From CAYTSA01 sp964440345 (GTDB taxonomy: Bacteria > Desulfobacterota > Desulfovibrionia > Desulfovibrionales > Desulfovibrionaceae): a stretch of DNA of 43,035 bases. Of this stretch, positions 24,902 to 34,426 are shown piece by piece (position 1 is the stretch's first letter; every line of letters begins with the position of its first letter). The DNA lies in NCBI GenBank assembly GCA_964440345.1, contig CAYTSA010000024.1:1-43035 (forward strand), written 5' to 3'. The notes below the pieces were generated by a model. That model was not told the origin of the DNA, made no database searches, and saw only the letters and a program-made list of their open reading frames with translations. Made by a program: the position numbers and the translations under genes.

Positions 24902-27202
24902 ATGAAACAACGCGCCATCGTCTGCCTGCCCGCCCTAGTACTGCTGTTCGTCCTTGCGCAGCTTGTCTTTTTTGCGCGCCTTGCCCCGGCGGAGCTGTTG
25001 GACCGGCTGGGGGTTGAACACGACGCTGATGCGCCCTGGCGCATAGAGGCGGATACGTTGGTGGGCTTGCACGAGTCCGAGGTGGTGGAGGCCTTTGGCA
25101 ACGTCACCTTGCGCCGCGGGAATGATTATCTGCGTGCTGATTTTGCCAGATACTACCGGGCCACAGGGTGGGTGTTTTTGCGCGGCGGGGTGGAAGCCCG
25201 CTGGCGGGGCGACCATCTTGAGGCGGAAGAGGCAGAGTTTGACCTGAAGAACCGGGTTGGCTGGCTGAAGAACGGTCAGCTGTTCATATCCGACTCCCAT
25301 CTGTATTTTTCCGGCGAGCTGATCCGCAAGCGCTGGGGCGACACTTACACCTTTCGCAACGCTGAATTGACCGCCTGCGACGGCGATCCGCCTGTCTGGT
25401 CCTTTTCCGCCAGCCGCGGGGACATCACCCTGGACGGCTACGCCCAGCTGTGGTCTGTCAGCCTGCGGGTAAAGGATACTCCTGTGCTCTACGCGCCAGT
25501 CTTTTCCGTGCCGGTGAAAACACGCCGCCAGAGCGGTTTTCTGAATCCTGACATTGGCGTCAGCTCCTTGCTGGGCGGCCAGCTTATTATCCCATACTAT
25601 TGGGCAATCAATGAAGAAAGCGACGCCACCTTGTACGAGAATTTCATGTCCAAACGTGGTTTCATGCAGGGGGTGGAGTACCGCCGCCACGCAGACCTGG
25701 GCGAAAAGAGTTATTGGCGCCTGGATGTGATGCAGGACTCCAAAGTGGTAACCAACGAAAACGATGAGCAGGCCCCGTTGGACAATGACGGCCTGGTGCG
25801 CACTAACCACGTGCGCTACTGGCTGCGCTCCAAGATGGACAGCCACCTGGGCCGCTCGGACTGGAAAGTGAAACTGGACCTGGATTTTGTCTCGGACCAG
25901 AATTATCTGCGCGAATTTGAGGCCGGCCAATCCGGGTACGACGACAGCAGGGACATTCTGGTGGAACGCTTTGGCCGCGGTATTGCCGAGCAGGACCAGA
26001 ACAGGACCAGCACGCTTCTGGTTTCCCGCAGTTGGGACCGCTTCGGCGCCGCCGGCATGGCGAAGTATACCCAGAGTGTGGAACACGGGCACGGCAACGA
26101 ATCGCCCTCTAACGACCCCACCCTGCAGCGGCTGCCGGAGCTGTACGGATTTTTCTACCGGTCAGAAGTGCTGGGAACGCCCCTGGAGCTGGAGGCGGAA
26201 ACCCGCTTTGGCAAATATTGGCGGGCAAAAGGCACCCAGGGCAACCGCCTCGACTTTGCGCCCCGCGCCAGCATCACCTGGCAAACGCCATACGGCGCGC
26301 TAGTCCCGTCGGCCGGGTACCGCCAGACCCTCTACGCTGTGGAGCGGAAACAGAGCCTGCGCGAGCCGGAAAGCGAGGACCGGTTCCCCGCCAGAACCAT
26401 GTGGGACGTGCAGGTGGACGGCTTCACAGAATTCGCTCGGGTGTATGCTTTGGACTCCCAACTGCTGGACTGGACTGCACTGCGGCATTCGGTGCAGCCC
26501 CGGTTGCGCTACACGTACATCCCCTACGTCCGTCAGGCCAAGTATCCCTTTTTCGACGAGCTGGACCGCATAGAGCCCGTGCATGAGCTGGGCTACACCC
26601 TGACCAACGTAATGACCCGGAAAAAATCAGTGCAGACCCCGGCAGAAGGGGAGGAAAAGGGCGACGCTGTGGCGTACGGCGCAGACTACAAGGACGTGTT
26701 GCGGCTGCGGCTGGAGGGTGCGTACAATTTTCGCGAAGCCACCCGAGACGAGGACCTGGATGCGTATCCCAGGCGGCCGTTTTCGGATATTTTGGCGGAT
26801 GTAACGCTCTATTACGGCGACTATGTGGAATTGCGCAGCAGGACCTGGTTTTCACCCTATCTGGCGCAGATAACGGAGCATGAACAGGACTTGCGGCTCA
26901 CCTGGCCGGAGTGGGGCGAGGCTGTTTTGGGCTACGACTACATGGACGACATAGACGAATACACCCGCAAGAATCAGCGGGTGATCCGCATGGTCCGCGC
27001 CAGCCTGGCCATCTGGCCTGTGGACTACTGGCGGCTGGAGTTGGAGTACGAAGCGGACATGGAGCTGGCCCAGGACGTGGAGAAAAAGGCGTCTTTAACC
27101 TACAGCCATGAGTGTTTTGACGTGACCACGGTGTATTCCAGCACAGGTCTGGAAGACCGCGTGGAGCTGTGGCTCAACCTTACTGGCGTCAATTTCTTCT
27201 AG
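24902..27202 (+). CDS. lptD: LPS-assembly outer-membrane protein LptD
   Basis: 766 residues. A signal-like helix (IVCLPALVLLFVLAQLVFFA) is followed by an OstA/LptA-like jellyroll (WRIEADTLVGLHESEVVEAF to GWLKNGQLFISDSHLYFSG), then the LptD barrel region starting near VPVKTRRQSGFLNPDIG. The protein ends with aromatic-rich beta strands and a terminal Phe (LNLTGVNFF), the usual outer-membrane barrel signature. With LptE it inserts LPS into the outer leaflet. Only a few Cys residues are present, so the E. coli disulfide arrangement may not apply. Start 24902 is chosen by the signal peptide; its Shine-Dalgarno is weak, and the 25 upstream codons come partly from the MITE. Confidence 0.9.
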   Translation: MKQRAIVCLPALVLLFVLAQLVFFARLAPAELLDRLGVEHDADAPWRIEADTLVGLHESEVVEAFGNVTLRRGNDYLRADFARYYRATGWVFLRGGVEARWRGDHLEAEEAEFDLKNRVGWLKNGQLFISDSHLYFSGELIRKRWGDTYTFRNAELTACDGDPPVWSFSASRGDITLDGYAQLWSVSLRVKDTPVLYAPVFSVPVKTRRQSGFLNPDIGVSSLLGGQLIIPYYWAINEESDATLYENFMSKRGFMQGVEYRRHADLGEKSYWRLDVMQDSKVVTNENDEQAPLDNDGLVRTNHVRYWLRSKMDSHLGRSDWKVKLDLDFVSDQNYLREFEAGQSGYDDSRDILVERFGRGIAEQDQNRTSTLLVSRSWDRFGAAGMAKYTQSVEHGHGNESPSNDPTLQRLPELYGFFYRSEVLGTPLELEAETRFGKYWRAKGTQGNRLDFAPRASITWQTPYGALVPSAGYRQTLYAVERKQSLREPESEDRFPARTMWDVQVDGFTEFARVYALDSQLLDWTALRHSVQPRLRYTYIPYVRQAKYPFFDELDRIEPVHELGYTLTNVMTRKKSVQTPAEGEEKGDAVAYGADYKDVLRLRLEGAYNFREATRDEDLDAYPRRPFSDILADVTLYYGDYVELRSRTWFSPYLAQITEHEQDLRLTWPEWGEAVLGYDYMDDIDEYTRKNQRVIRMVRASLAIWPVDYWRLELEYEADMELAQDVEKKASLTYSHECFDVTTVYSSTGLEDRVELWLNLTGVNFF

Positions 27203-27253
27203 CGCCTTGCGCCAGGCCCATCTGGAAACCATGCGTTGTGGAGTGAGCTGCTG

Positions 27254-30232
27254 ATGCAAATGCGAACCCGTTTGCAGCCCGCTTTGGTCATTGCTGCGCT
27301 ATTGCTGCTGTGGCCTGCTGCAGCCCTGGCTGAGCATCGCAACGTTCTGGTGCTTCATTCCTACCACAAAGGCTTCACCTGGACAGACTCCGTGCAACAG
27401 GGCGCGGAAAGCGCTTTGGAGCAATCGTCCCTGCCATTGGAAATAGACGTTGAATACATGGACGCCAAGCGTCACAACGTGCAAACGTACTTCAACGAGC
27501 TGGCCGGCTATTTCGAAGCCAAGTACGCCCAGCATCAGCCGGGCGTCATTCTTTCCTGCGACGACGACGCGTTGGAGTTTTTATTCGAGTACCGCAACCA
27601 GCTGTTTCCCGGCGTGCCCGTGGTCTTCTGCGGGTTGAACGCTGACGGCTACGACCCTGCAATGCTGCAAGGCCGCTCCGGCTACACCGGCGTAGTGGAA
27701 AGGTTGGATTTTCGCTCAACCATTGATTTGATAACCTCCATGCAGCCGCAGACGCAGCGCATTGCGTTTGTGCACGACAGAACTACTTCCGGCCAGATGG
27801 ACAGGCAAACTATTGAACACCTGGCCCCGGAGTTTGCCGGCGATCTGGAATTTGTTTTTCCGGATACCGGAGGCGGCCTGAGCGAGGACGAGCTTTTGGA
27901 ATACCTTGCCGGCCTGCAGGAAGACACCGTCGTATTTTTTATGGGGTTCTTTCTGGATAAAAACGGGGCGCACTTGCCGTTGGAGTACATTATTCCCCGA
28001 ATTTCCCAGGCGGCGCCGGTTCCTGTGTACACGCTGGCGGAGGCGTATCTGGGCCATGGCGTGCTGGGCGGCAAGCTGTTGAGCGCAGAGGCGCACGGAG
28101 CCGCCGCCGGAGAAAAGGCGTTGCGCCTGCTGCAGGGAACGGCGGTTTCCGAAGAGCCGGTTTTTGTGGGCAGCTCTAACCGGTACATGTTCGACTACCG
28201 GCAGTTGCAACGTTTTCCTCGTCTGCAGTCGCGCATTCCGGACGGGAGCATTGTGGCCTATGCGCCCACGTCATTGCTCGAAAAGCACCGCACCGCCATC
28301 GGCTGGGGGGCGGCCGGCGCGTTACTGCTCGTCATTTTTACAATCATGCTTATGGTGAATACGTTGCGGTTGCGCAGAGCGGAGCGCCGGCTGTCCGCCA
28401 AAGAACGGCAGTACCGGCTGCTGGCGGAAAACGCTACAGACCTCATCACCACGCACGATGCAGAGGGCGTGTTTATCTATGTTTCGCCCATGTCAGAGCA
28501 GCTGACCGGGTATACCCCTGAGGAGATGCTCGGCCGCAATGTCTATGCGTTTTTCCATCCGGACGACATCCCGTATATCAAACAACGCCACGAGCAGTTG
28601 TTGCTCGAAGATACAACAGTTGCATTAACTTATCGGTTTAAAATAAAAAATGGAGCATGGCTGTGGATGGAGAGCATAGCCAAAAGCATGCGGTCCCCTG
28701 CGCCCGACCTAGCTCCCTGCCGGGAGCCCAGCCTGGTGTTGAAGATAATCTCCGTCACCCGCGACGTCACCGAACGCAAGCGCGCAGAAGAGGCCATGCA
28801 CAAATACAATGACATGCTGGCCACAGCTGAACGGTTGGCCAACGTGGGCTCCTGGGAGCTGGACATTGCCAACGGCGTGAGCCGCTTCTCAGAAAACTGG
28901 GCCAGCATTCACGGCTTTCCGTCAATGACGGCCACTTTTTCCGAGTTGCGTCCAGTGGCGCATCCGGACGATCTGCCCATGCTCGAAACAGCTCTGCATG
29001 AGGCAACGCAAGGCGCGCCCTATGACGTCGTGCACCGAATTATCCGCCAGGACACGGGCGAAGTGCGCTGGGTGCAGGCGCTGGGCTTTTTGGTGCGCGA
29101 CGACAAGGGCAAGCCACTGCAGCTCCGGGGCGCAGCCCAGGACGTCACCGAGCGCAAGCAGTTGGAGCAGCATTTGCGCCAGTATGAGCGCATAGTGTCC
29201 CAGCCCATGGATCTGATAGCCCTGTTTGACAAGGAGCACCGCTACTCCTTGGTAAACGCCACCTATGCCGAGTATTTCGGTAAAAAACCAAAGGAATTGC
29301 AGGGCCGGCCTATGGGGGAATTCATAGGCTGGGATATGTACGAAAAACTGGTCAAACTTCACCTGAACAGCGTTCTCGCCGGGGAAGGGCTGGTGCACAA
29401 CCGGTGGCAGGACTACCCCGCGGCGGGAAGACGCTTCATCAGCGTCAGGCTGACTCCGGATAAGGACGATGACGGCCAGGTGCATGGAGTAATAGCCATC
29501 ATCCGCGACATCACAGACATCAAGGCGGCCCAAGACATGAAAGAGGAAGTGGAGCGCATCATGCGGCACGACCTTAAGGCTCCGCTGGCCGGCCTGGCCC
29601 TGTTGCCGGACATGCTGCTGCAGGATGACAACCTCAATTCGCGCCAACGCGACTACCTGGGGCACATAAAAAAGCGCTGCGAAGACCTGTTGCGCATGGT
29701 GGACATCTCCATGGACATTCTGCGGATGGAGCAGGGGAGCTACGTGTGCCGGCCCCGGCCTTTTGACCTGCTGCCAGTGCTGCGGCGGAATCTGGAAGAC
29801 AACGAAATTCTCATCCATGACAAGGAATTGAAGGTGCAGTGGTCTTGTGGAGGCGTAGAAGGCGAGCCGCCTCCACTGGCCACGGTGCTCGGCGAAGAGT
29901 TGTTGGCCTATGCGCTTTTCGGCAATCTGATCAAGAACGCCGTGGAGGCCTCGCCTGTGGACGGCGTGTTGCGGTTGGAGCTGGACTGCGGCAACGACTT
30001 CTGCACCGTGCAACTGCACAACCAGGGAGACCTGCCCGCGGAAATGCACGGTCGGGTCTTTGAGAAGTACGCCACCTTTGGCAAGACGCACGGCGCCGGC
30101 CTTGGGACTTACAGCGCAAAACTCATGGCCACGGCCCAAGGCTGGGACATTGGCCTGCGCCATGCACAAGGCGAAGGCGTAACAATTACCGTGCGCATGC
30201 CTGTTACGGCGTCACTCCCAGCCGCCAACTGA
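27254..30232 (+). CDS. Sensor histidine kinase with periplasmic ABC-substrate-binding-like domain and three PAS domains
   Basis: 992 residues. A signal helix (about 1-27) precedes a periplasmic domain of about 310 residues resembling ABC_sub_bind proteins (VLVLHSYHKGFTWTDSVQQG near the start). A membrane helix (about 350-372) follows, then three PAS/PAC domains (about 390-760). The kinase core starts with the phospho-acceptor His772 in MRHDLKAPLAGL. The ATPase domain has the N-box NLIKNAVEAS and the lid GAGLGTYSAKLM; its G1 box is atypical (LHNQGDLP). It should sense an external ligand and phosphorylate an unknown regulator; none is adjacent. The start at 27254 follows GGAG. It lies 51 bp after lptD, and its last 29 bp overlap the convergent HDAC gene. 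Confidence 0.88.
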   Translation: MQMRTRLQPALVIAALLLLWPAAALAEHRNVLVLHSYHKGFTWTDSVQQGAESALEQSSLPLEIDVEYMDAKRHNVQTYFNELAGYFEAKYAQHQPGVILSCDDDALEFLFEYRNQLFPGVPVVFCGLNADGYDPAMLQGRSGYTGVVERLDFRSTIDLITSMQPQTQRIAFVHDRTTSGQMDRQTIEHLAPEFAGDLEFVFPDTGGGLSEDELLEYLAGLQEDTVVFFMGFFLDKNGAHLPLEYIIPRISQAAPVPVYTLAEAYLGHGVLGGKLLSAEAHGAAAGEKALRLLQGTAVSEEPVFVGSSNRYMFDYRQLQRFPRLQSRIPDGSIVAYAPTSLLEKHRTAIGWGAAGALLLVIFTIMLMVNTLRLRRAERRLSAKERQYRLLAENATDLITTHDAEGVFIYVSPMSEQLTGYTPEEMLGRNVYAFFHPDDIPYIKQRHEQLLLEDTTVALTYRFKIKNGAWLWMESIAKSMRSPAPDLAPCREPSLVLKIISVTRDVTERKRAEEAMHKYNDMLATAERLANVGSWELDIANGVSRFSENWASIHGFPSMTATFSELRPVAHPDDLPMLETALHEATQGAPYDVVHRIIRQDTGEVRWVQALGFLVRDDKGKPLQLRGAAQDVTERKQLEQHLRQYERIVSQPMDLIALFDKEHRYSLVNATYAEYFGKKPKELQGRPMGEFIGWDMYEKLVKLHLNSVLAGEGLVHNRWQDYPAAGRRFISVRLTPDKDDDGQVHGVIAIIRDITDIKAAQDMKEEVERIMRHDLKAPLAGLALLPDMLLQDDNLNSRQRDYLGHIKKRCEDLLRMVDISMDILRMEQGSYVCRPRPFDLLPVLRRNLEDNEILIHDKELKVQWSCGGVEGEPPPLATVLGEELLAYALFGNLIKNAVEASPVDGVLRLELDCGNDFCTVQLHNQGDLPAEMHGRVFEKYATFGKTHGAGLGTYSAKLMATAQGWDIGLRHAQGEGVTITVRMPVTASLPAAN

Positions 30233-31238
30233 GTATTCGGGTCAGACCGCGGGCGTAGACTTCCCATACGGAAGCGCCATACCCGCCGGACGTCACCCAG
30301 GCCTGGGGAACGCCCAGTTTCTCCAGCCGGCTATAGACCTCCCAGTCCCGCTCCTCCATCTGGTCCAGCGTCAGTTTCAGGTCCTTAGCGCTGTCCAGCT
30401 CGTCCTTTTCATACGGGTCGCTGCCGGCCACCACCAGGGCCAGGTCCGGCTTTGTACCGCCTGCAGCCGCCTGCAACAGGTCCAGTGCGGCTTGAAGCCC
30501 TGGCAGGAACCAGGCTTCGCCGCCTTTTGGAACGCCAAAATCCACTGTGGAGGGGTAGCAGTGCTCCTGCAGCCTGCCCTCGGCGTCCAGGTCCGGCTCG
30601 TCCAGGGGCCAGCCCCGGGCCATGTGCACGCTCAGGGTCAGTATGTCGTCCCTGCCCGTGCACATACGCGCCGTGCCGTCGCCCCGGTGGGCGTCAACAT
30701 CAATGATCCAGACGGTTTTTGCCTTGCCCCAACGTATGGCCCGGTCTGCGGCAATGACCATGTCGTTGAGCAGACAAAAGCCCCGGCCACGGCCGGCCAT
30801 GGCGTGGTGCATGCCCCCGGCCAGGTAGAAGCAGAACCCGTGCTGCAGGGCCAGCTCGCTGGCGGCGCAGGTTCCGGCCACGTTGCGCAGCACCTTCTGT
30901 ACTATGGCTTTCAGGGGCAGTTCAGCTGTCTGCGGGGTGTAGCGGTTGAACTCGCCCTTGGCGTCCAGCAGTTCATAGCAATCCATGAGCGCCGGTTCCG
31001 GAGCGTCAGAAAAAGCGAGGTCTATGAAATCCGTGTCATGCACAGCCGTCAGGTCTGCGCAGTCTATGGTTGCCTGGTCTTCAATGGCTTGATTGCAGAG
31101 CCACTGGTCCTTGAGCGGGCCGAGCCGCGGGTGGTCGCTCAGAGCCTGCAGGGCTTTGCTGGCCCGGGAGGCATACTGCGGCACCTGTATGCCGTAATCG
31201 ACGAATTGAATAAGGCTGTCAGGATCGTAGAGTATCAT
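30204..31238 (-). CDS. Histone deacetylase superfamily (AcuC-like) protein
   Basis: 344 residues. HDAC-fold motifs are visible: GGMHHA (His144-His145), GRGFCLLND, the metal-binding DVDAHRGDGT (Asp180, Asp182, His184), VAGSDPYEKDELDS with the next metal Asp, and SGGYGASVWEVYA with the catalytic-Tyr region. The His-His of eukaryotic HDACs is His-Arg here. Bacterial members remove acyl groups from amines or lysines (acetoin-utilisation proteins, acetylpolyamine amidohydrolases); the substrate is not known. The start follows AGGAC. It may be the last gene of a group with mltF and the unknown protein upstream. Confidence 0.87.
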   Translation of the reverse strand: MILYDPDSLIQFVDYGIQVPQYASRASKALQALSDHPRLGPLKDQWLCNQAIEDQATIDCADLTAVHDTDFIDLAFSDAPEPALMDCYELLDAKGEFNRYTPQTAELPLKAIVQKVLRNVAGTCAASELALQHGFCFYLAGGMHHAMAGRGRGFCLLNDMVIAADRAIRWGKAKTVWIIDVDAHRGDGTARMCTGRDDILTLSVHMARGWPLDEPDLDAEGRLQEHCYPSTVDFGVPKGGEAWFLPGLQAALDLLQAAAGGTKPDLALVVAGSDPYEKDELDSAKDLKLTLDQMEERDWEVYSRLEKLGVPQAWVTSGGYGASVWEVYARGLTRILSWRLGVTP

Positions 31239-31286
31239 GCAGCGTCCTAGTGGTTGGTTGGCTAGGGGGCATTTGTTTTTGGCGGC

Positions 31287-32780
31287 TTATTCCGTCTGGT
31301 GGCTTTTCTGGCCCCGCTCCTCATACGACAGCCGGTAGGCGATGTAGTACTTGTTGATGTTCGCCACGTAGTCCACCACCTGCCGGCCCACCTCTTCTGC
31401 AGCCACGGCCTCCACGTTGGCGAACCAGCGGTCAGGGTCGTAGCCGCGTTTGGCGGCTTTGGCGCGCAGATGAGCAATGCGGTTCGGCCCGGCGTTGTAG
31501 GCTGCCCAGGCAAAGTCCATGCGCACGTCGCCGGGTAGTTTTGCGTCGTTGAAATATTGTTCGCGCAGGTGGTGCATGTATTTGGCGCCGGCGTGGATGT
31601 TGCCGTCCAGCGCTGTGTAGTCGGGTATGGAAACTGGCGGGTTTTTGGCTGTGGAGGGCAGCAGCTGCATGACGCCCACGGCGCCAGCGCTGGAGCGTTT
31701 GGAGTTGTCCAGGCCGGACTCCTGGTAGCCCTGGGCTGCCAGTGCCAGCCAGTCTATATCGTACTGTTTTCCGTAGGTCTTAAATATGACCTCCATGCGC
31801 CGCAGTCTGCTGCGTCCGGAGTGTGTGGCCGGGTCGGTAATCCAGCGTGAATCTGTAAAGTAGCGTTTGAACAGGATGTTGCCCAGCAACGAACCTTTCT
31901 TGTTCTTGGCCAGAAACGTATTCAAACTTTTGAGCAGCTCCGGGCAATTTTTTCGCACCGCCCAGGCAATGTCGCCGCCTGCATGGATTGTTAGATCAGG
32001 CCGGACCACGATGTGGGGCAGGACGCCGGCCCAGGCGTCGGCAATGTGTTTGTCGGCCACGGTGTAGTCCAGCACCCCGGCGTTGACCATTTCCAGGATG
32101 TCCTCAGTGGTCATGCGGTTGTCAATTTTCACGATGGATATCGGGTCCAAACCTCGGGAAACAAGGTCCTTGCTCAGCTGGCCCAGGTGGTCCACATAGC
32201 TGGACCCGGCCCGCACGCTGACTTTTTTTCCGGCCAGGCTGTCGAGGGATTGCAGCCGCTCTGCGCCCTTGTGCTCCACCACCGTCTCGGCCACGTTTGT
32301 GATGTAAGGCGTGGTGAAATCGGCGGATTGGGAGCGCTCGGGGGTGATGGTCAGGCCGGCCGCGGCAATGTCCCCGTGACCCTGCTCTAGTTTATGGAAC
32401 AGCGTGTCGAACGGGACAGGAATGTAGACAAGCTGTACCTTTTTCAGGGCGTTGGCTACGCCTTGGTTCAGGTGTTGTTCGTAGGCGTGGAGCAGCTCGT
32501 ACTCAAAGCCGCGTGGCTGGCCGTTGTGTAGGAAAAAGTTTGTCTTGGAGTAGGAGGTGAGAACGCGGATGAATCGGCTTTTTCGCAGTTCTGGCAAGTC
32601 GCCGAAGCGGGGCTTTTCCGGCCGGGTAATGAGCAAGCGGGTTGCATTGTCCCCAGCCGTGGTTTCCGCGTCAGCCGCCCACGCAGCAACGCCCGCCAGC
32701 AGAATAAAGACGCCGGATGCGACGCGCCACAACATTGCAGCGGCGAGCTTTTGGTGTATGCTATTTACCCGGTTGCACAT
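31287..32780 (-). CDS. mltF: Membrane-bound lytic murein transglycosylase F (MltF-like)
   Basis: 497 residues. A signal sequence is followed by a solute-binding type 3 domain (about 65-300: RVLTSYSKTNFFLHNGQPRG, then GDIAAAGLTITPERS). The lytic transglycosylase SLT domain comes next, with the catalytic Glu in AAQGYQESGLD, then GAVGVMQLLPSTAKN and FAWAAYNAGPNRI. It cleaves peptidoglycan between MurNAc and GlcNAc, forming 1,6-anhydro ends; the binding domain is thought to modulate activity in MltF. The start is uncertain, because ATG 32780 and the in-frame ATG 32735 both lack a strong RBS and the signal peptide fits either. The unknown protein is 30 bp upstream and the HDAC gene 48 bp downstream. 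Confidence 0.9.
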   Translation of the reverse strand: MCNRVNSIHQKLAAAMLWRVASGVFILLAGVAAWAADAETTAGDNATRLLITRPEKPRFGDLPELRKSRFIRVLTSYSKTNFFLHNGQPRGFEYELLHAYEQHLNQGVANALKKVQLVYIPVPFDTLFHKLEQGHGDIAAAGLTITPERSQSADFTTPYITNVAETVVEHKGAERLQSLDSLAGKKVSVRAGSSYVDHLGQLSKDLVSRGLDPISIVKIDNRMTTEDILEMVNAGVLDYTVADKHIADAWAGVLPHIVVRPDLTIHAGGDIAWAVRKNCPELLKSLNTFLAKNKKGSLLGNILFKRYFTDSRWITDPATHSGRSRLRRMEVIFKTYGKQYDIDWLALAAQGYQESGLDNSKRSSAGAVGVMQLLPSTAKNPPVSIPDYTALDGNIHAGAKYMHHLREQYFNDAKLPGDVRMDFAWAAYNAGPNRIAHLRAKAAKRGYDPDRWFANVEAVAAEEVGRQVVDYVANINKYYIAYRLSYEERGQKSHQTE

Positions 32781-32810
32781 CTTGTGTGGTACGTCGCTGG
32801 CGGCGATGAA

Positions 32811-34268
32811 CTACCCGCGCGGTTCGCCCCGGGCCTGCATGCGGTCGGCCAACTTGTGCAGCAGGGAGGCGGAAACTTTCAGCGCCTCGCGGGTGGCGTC
32901 TGTATCCACCAGGCGCCGGGCCACCCACATGCTCACGTAGACGCGGGCGTCCGGGGTCATGCGCTTGTCGTCAGCGCTGGGGGTCAGCCTGGCGGCCAGG
33001 TCGGCTTTGATTTTCTCACGCCTGCGGATGGCCTCGCCATAGGCCGCGCCGGCCTGGTCTTTGCGGTTCCGGGCTTCGTTGAAGAGCTGTTTGAGTTCGT
33101 CTGAGGCCACGCCGGCCTGCTCCACCTGTTCGCGGCGTTCTTCCTCCAGGGCCAGGGCCTGGATAAAGGCTTCGTTGGCCTGCAGCGTTTCCTGCACGGC
33201 GTTGCGGTAGTTTTCCACCCGCAGCCGCAGATCGTCCATTGCGGCGGCGCGAGCCAAGGTGTCGGCGAGGCCCCGGGCCCAGTCGGCGTTGACCAGGAGC
33301 ATGCCGTTGATTTCCTCGCGGTTCATGGGCCGTGTCTGCACGGGCGAGGCTTCGATAAAGCTTTTTTCCATGCGCTGTCCCTGTTCCACCAGAGAGTCGA
33401 TGAAGCGGTTGGCGTAGAGCGCGTACATAATGCGCAGAATCATAGGGGAGAGCACGTACTGGTAGACTTCCTCGCGAGCCTGCAGCAGGTCGCCGTTGGC
33501 CTGGGCCGGGGCGTCCAGGCCGGTCATGTCCGTGCCGTAGTGCATGTTCAGCTTCTTGACGCTAAGCGTGGTCAAGCCTCTGGAGCCGGCGTTGGGGTGC
33601 GTTCCAGGCGGGTAGTAATTATCGACAACAAAGCGGGCCAGGTCTGAGACGAAATTCCAGGTGATCACCTTGTCTTCTTCTGGCGCGCCAGAGGCTGTGG
33701 CGTTGCGGTTTACGGGGCCTTCCTGGTCAGTGACGCGGCCAGTGACACGGTCCGGGGACTGCTCTTCAGCCTGGCTTTGTCTGGCGTCATCGTCTGCGGC
33801 GGCTGTCTGTTGCCCTGTGCTTGCAGGTTGCTGTTCGTCCTCGGGGCGGGTGACTTCTGGGAAATCAGTCTGTCGTAAATTCTGTTGTTCAGCTTGTTGT
33901 TTAACCTGTTGATCCTTCTGTGAAGCCGTTTGTCCTGCTGGCTCCTGTCCGGGAAGGCCGGGTTGGGGCAAGGGCTCGGCTGTTTCGACGCCTTGTTCGC
34001 TGCTTGTCTGGCCCGATTGACCTGTTTGGCCCGGTTGACCTGTTTGGCCCGGTTGACCTGTCTGGCCCGATTGACCTGTTTGGCCCGTTTGACCCGGGAG
34101 TGGAGGTTGTTGCGCGGACTGTTGGCTTTGGGCAGTCGGAACCGGCGGCGGCGCAGGCTTGCTCTTCAGGGCGCCCACCAAGGCTTGCCAGTTCAATATG
34201 GCGACAGCAATCAAAACGCATGCGACAGCAAGGCTGACGAGAAGGACTTTTTGTTTTTTCATGTGCAT
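32811..34268 (-). CDS. Unknown membrane-anchored protein with Gly-Gln-Thr repeats
   Basis: 485 residues; no family recognised. An N-terminal membrane anchor (about 8-27) is followed by a long disordered Pro/Gln/Thr/Gly-rich linker (about 35-200). This linker includes five GQTGQ(S/P)-type repeats encoded by an 18-bp minisatellite at 34007-34096. A folded, largely helical C-terminal part (about 200-485) contains a coiled-coil segment rich in Glu and Arg near VEQAGVASDELKQLFNEAR. The linker length suggests spanning the periplasm or peptidoglycan. Only 30 bp separate it from mltF, which suggests a shared role in the envelope. ATG 34268 and ATG 34262 are both possible starts. Confidence 0.65.
   Translation of the reverse strand: MHMKKQKVLLVSLAVACVLIAVAILNWQALVGALKSKPAPPPVPTAQSQQSAQQPPLPGQTGQTGQSGQTGQPGQTGQPGQTGQSGQTSSEQGVETAEPLPQPGLPGQEPAGQTASQKDQQVKQQAEQQNLRQTDFPEVTRPEDEQQPASTGQQTAAADDDARQSQAEEQSPDRVTGRVTDQEGPVNRNATASGAPEEDKVITWNFVSDLARFVVDNYYPPGTHPNAGSRGLTTLSVKKLNMHYGTDMTGLDAPAQANGDLLQAREEVYQYVLSPMILRIMYALYANRFIDSLVEQGQRMEKSFIEASPVQTRPMNREEINGMLLVNADWARGLADTLARAAAMDDLRLRVENYRNAVQETLQANEAFIQALALEEERREQVEQAGVASDELKQLFNEARNRKDQAGAAYGEAIRRREKIKADLAARLTPSADDKRMTPDARVYVSMWVARRLVDTDATREALKVSASLLHKLADRMQARGEPRG
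34007..34096. repeat. 18-bp coding minisatellite, five units
   Basis: Five adjacent 18-bp units, for example TTTGGCCCGGTTGACCTG. Units 1 and 4 are identical, units 2 and 3 are identical, and unit 5 has diverged. Each encodes six residues (GQTGQ plus Ser or Pro) of the unknown membrane-anchored protein, so gain or loss of units keeps the frame. Confidence 0.9.
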
Positions 34269-34426
34269 CTACAGGTAAATGGTTGCATTGGGCAGCAAGC
34301 AGCATAGCGGGAAAATGCAAAGCCGGCAACCATCAGCCGAAGCACTGTTAGCCGTACTGTTTTCAATGACACATGAAAGTGACCGATGCTGCAGCGCGCG
34401 TAGGGCGCCGCCAGGGAGGCGGGAAA

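Noticed and set aside
24682..25107. 141-codon frame on the minus strand across the lptD start
   Set aside because: It runs through the MITE-like element and antisense to lptD, without an RBS.
30204..31238. HDAC-family gene and histidine kinase as one two-component unit
   Set aside because: They are convergent, not co-transcribed, and the HDAC-like protein has no receiver domain.
34007..34096. CRISPR-like array
   Set aside because: The 18-bp units are contiguous without spacers and are in frame in a coding region; this is a minisatellite.
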